Assembly (NCBI GenBank): GCA_003456455.1
Contig: DMRV01000319.1
Coordinates: 1 to 6,600, forward strand
Direction of reading: 5' to 3'
DNA length: 6,600 nucleotides
Source of the DNA: Flavobacteriales bacterium
Lineage (GTDB): Bacteria > Bacteroidota > Bacteroidia > UBA10329
Shown piece after piece: positions 5,401-6,600 of the stretch. The number at the start of each line of letters is the position of its first letter. Position 1 is the first letter of the stretch. A model generated the notes under the pieces. It had not been told where the DNA came from. It made no database searches and was given only the letters and a program-made list of their open reading frames with translations. Both the position numbers and the translations under genes were made by a program.

Positions 5401-6573
5401 CTACTTAGCAGCGAGAGAAGGAGCATAGATATACTCCTTAGAATAGTTGGGTTGATAAGAGCGTTCGTTCACTTTATCAATAAACCAAGTATGGAAGCAT
5501 ATCATTTCAGGCGTCTGAAGTATCCACCCTGTTTCGTAATTGTCCTCGGCTAGTTTGGAAATCACATCTTCCTTTAGTTCAAATACCTCAGGAAAGTCGT
5601 AGCTCTTTTTACGTAGCTCTAATAGTATAGATAGAATGAGTGTGTCTCTAAACCTCAAATCTGTATCCTCAACTCCTTCCCGTATAAACTGTCTAAGGTT
5701 TACAATTAGCGTATCAGCAAGGTCAAACTTCTCACGCTCAATTGCCAGCATTATACTGAGCACCCTTGACCCAATATTCCAACCCTCCTTGTCTTTTCCT
5801 ATATGATGACTACTCGCAAGTCGCAAGTTCACCTTCCGAAACTCTCCTTTGGCAAACGACACGCAAGCCAGTAAGTAACTTCTAATTGCCTTTCGAAAAT
5901 CGCTCTGGTCTACATGTTTACTATCAACCAACGCTTCAAACTTGGTTTCCGCCTCATCTAGGTTTCCAGCATAGAATAAGGAGTAAAATAAAAGCTCAGT
6001 AATCACCCCGTGGTTCCTCGTGTTCTCCCTTATATAGGTCAAACTAGTATCAAACTGTTTACGCGATTCTTCAAAACGATGCAGCCATAAATCGTTTGCA
6101 CCTAGGTTTAGGTGAACACTTGCCTGACGCACTTTTCTTTTAATAGCCGGGTTATTCTCCAGCATTTGAGCAAGCTTGGATAAAGCATCAGAAGCTTCAA
6201 CCAGGTTATTTTGCACCTGATTGAACTCAACCAATAAGAAGTAATAATAGTAACCCACTGTTGCGGAACTAGTCTTTTCAAACTCATCATGAAGGCGATC
6301 TATCCTTTCTTTTAAGAATTCAATCTGCTTAGGGTCGGCAGGCATACGACTAAGACCTTTAAAGCCATACCGCATGGTTATTTCTTCAAAGTATTGCTTA
6401 GCCAAATTGGCGGCATCTCTACACTCCGAGTAGTTCTTTATCTGATTAACGATATCGTAAAACGCCTTATCCGTTCCTTTAAACGCCTTTATATATTGGC
6501 GTTCTACCGATAACATATCTATAAGGTCATCATACAGCTCGTAATGTTTTGCGAGCGTAATATTCTTGTCCAT
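5401..6573 (-). CDS. Conserved hypothetical TPR-like helical-repeat protein, possibly 5'-partial
   Basis: I do not recognise a named function. From ATG 6573 the product is 390 residues, almost entirely amphipathic helices with no signal peptide or membrane segment, suggesting a cytosolic scaffold or protein-interaction protein. TPR-like helical pairs are visible: YYYYFLLVEFNQVQNNLVEASDALSKLAQML (about 108-138), VHLNLGANDLWLHRFEESRKQFDTSL (about 153-178), ELLFYSLFYAGNLDEAETKFEALV (about 193-216), SYLLACVSFAKGEFRKVNLRL (about 232-252), and SIMLAIEREKFDLADTLIVNLRQFI (about 273-297). It ends with a TPEMICFHTWFIDKV segment. Similar large helical proteins of unknown role are common in Bacteroidota. 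Nine further codons upstream of the ATG (GQRKVGFHV) stay open to the window edge, so the true start may lie outside. It ends 362 bases before panB and has no obvious link to it. Confidence 0.78.
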   Translation of the reverse strand: MDKNITLAKHYELYDDLIDMLSVERQYIKAFKGTDKAFYDIVNQIKNYSECRDAANLAKQYFEEITMRYGFKGLSRMPADPKQIEFLKERIDRLHDEFEKTSSATVGYYYYFLLVEFNQVQNNLVEASDALSKLAQMLENNPAIKRKVRQASVHLNLGANDLWLHRFEESRKQFDTSLTYIRENTRNHGVITELLFYSLFYAGNLDEAETKFEALVDSKHVDQSDFRKAIRSYLLACVSFAKGEFRKVNLRLASSHHIGKDKEGWNIGSRVLSIMLAIEREKFDLADTLIVNLRQFIREGVEDTDLRFRDTLILSILLELRKKSYDFPEVFELKEDVISKLAEDNYETGWILQTPEMICFHTWFIDKVNERSYQPNYSKEYIYAPSLAAK

Positions 6574-6600
6574 GACATGGAAACCAACTTTCCGTTGTCC

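Overview
The window looks like a piece of a Bacteroidota chromosome, most likely a Flavobacteriales-type bacterium. This is inferred from moderate-to-low GC, A-rich translation starts without strong Shine-Dalgarno sequences, a match to the Bacteroidota promoter core TAnnTTTG in front of one operon, tandem FKBP prolyl isomerases of which one is a short-signal lipoprotein, and helical repeat and transposase-like proteins of kinds I associate with that phylum. No RNA gene, CRISPR array or complete mobile element was seen.

Layout. (a) Positions 1-2205, plus strand: an M42-family metallo-aminopeptidase followed 24 bases later by an unrecognised all-helical protein. The latter carries a DVDDTA motif resembling the catalytic DxDD of class II terpene cyclases. 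(b) Positions 2192-3495, minus strand: a two-gene operon of FKBP-type peptidyl-prolyl isomerases, first a cytosolic one and then a lipoprotein, joined by a TAATG stop/start overlap and preceded by a good Bacteroidota promoter. The plus operon and this operon converge and their coding ends overlap by 14 bases. A perfect 13-bp-arm palindrome lies just inside the end of the plus-strand gene. (c) Positions 3608-5038, minus strand: panB, encoding the first committed enzyme of pantothenate/CoA synthesis, then a short ORF that is the N-terminal part of an IS1182-like transposase, then a strong intrinsic terminator. (d) Positions 5039-5400: a 362-base non-coding leader upstream of panB. (e) Positions 5401 to the right edge, minus strand: a TPR-like helical-repeat protein of unknown function whose frame is still open at the window edge.

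The genes do not form one obvious pathway; they read as housekeeping and conserved-hypothetical genes. The points most worth following are the DxDD-bearing helical protein, the PanB that lacks one expected metal ligand (Asp to Ala), the transposase fragment kept as a clean ORF inside the panB transcription unit, and the palindrome inside overlapping convergent genes. I saw nothing that clearly amounts to a new multi-gene system.
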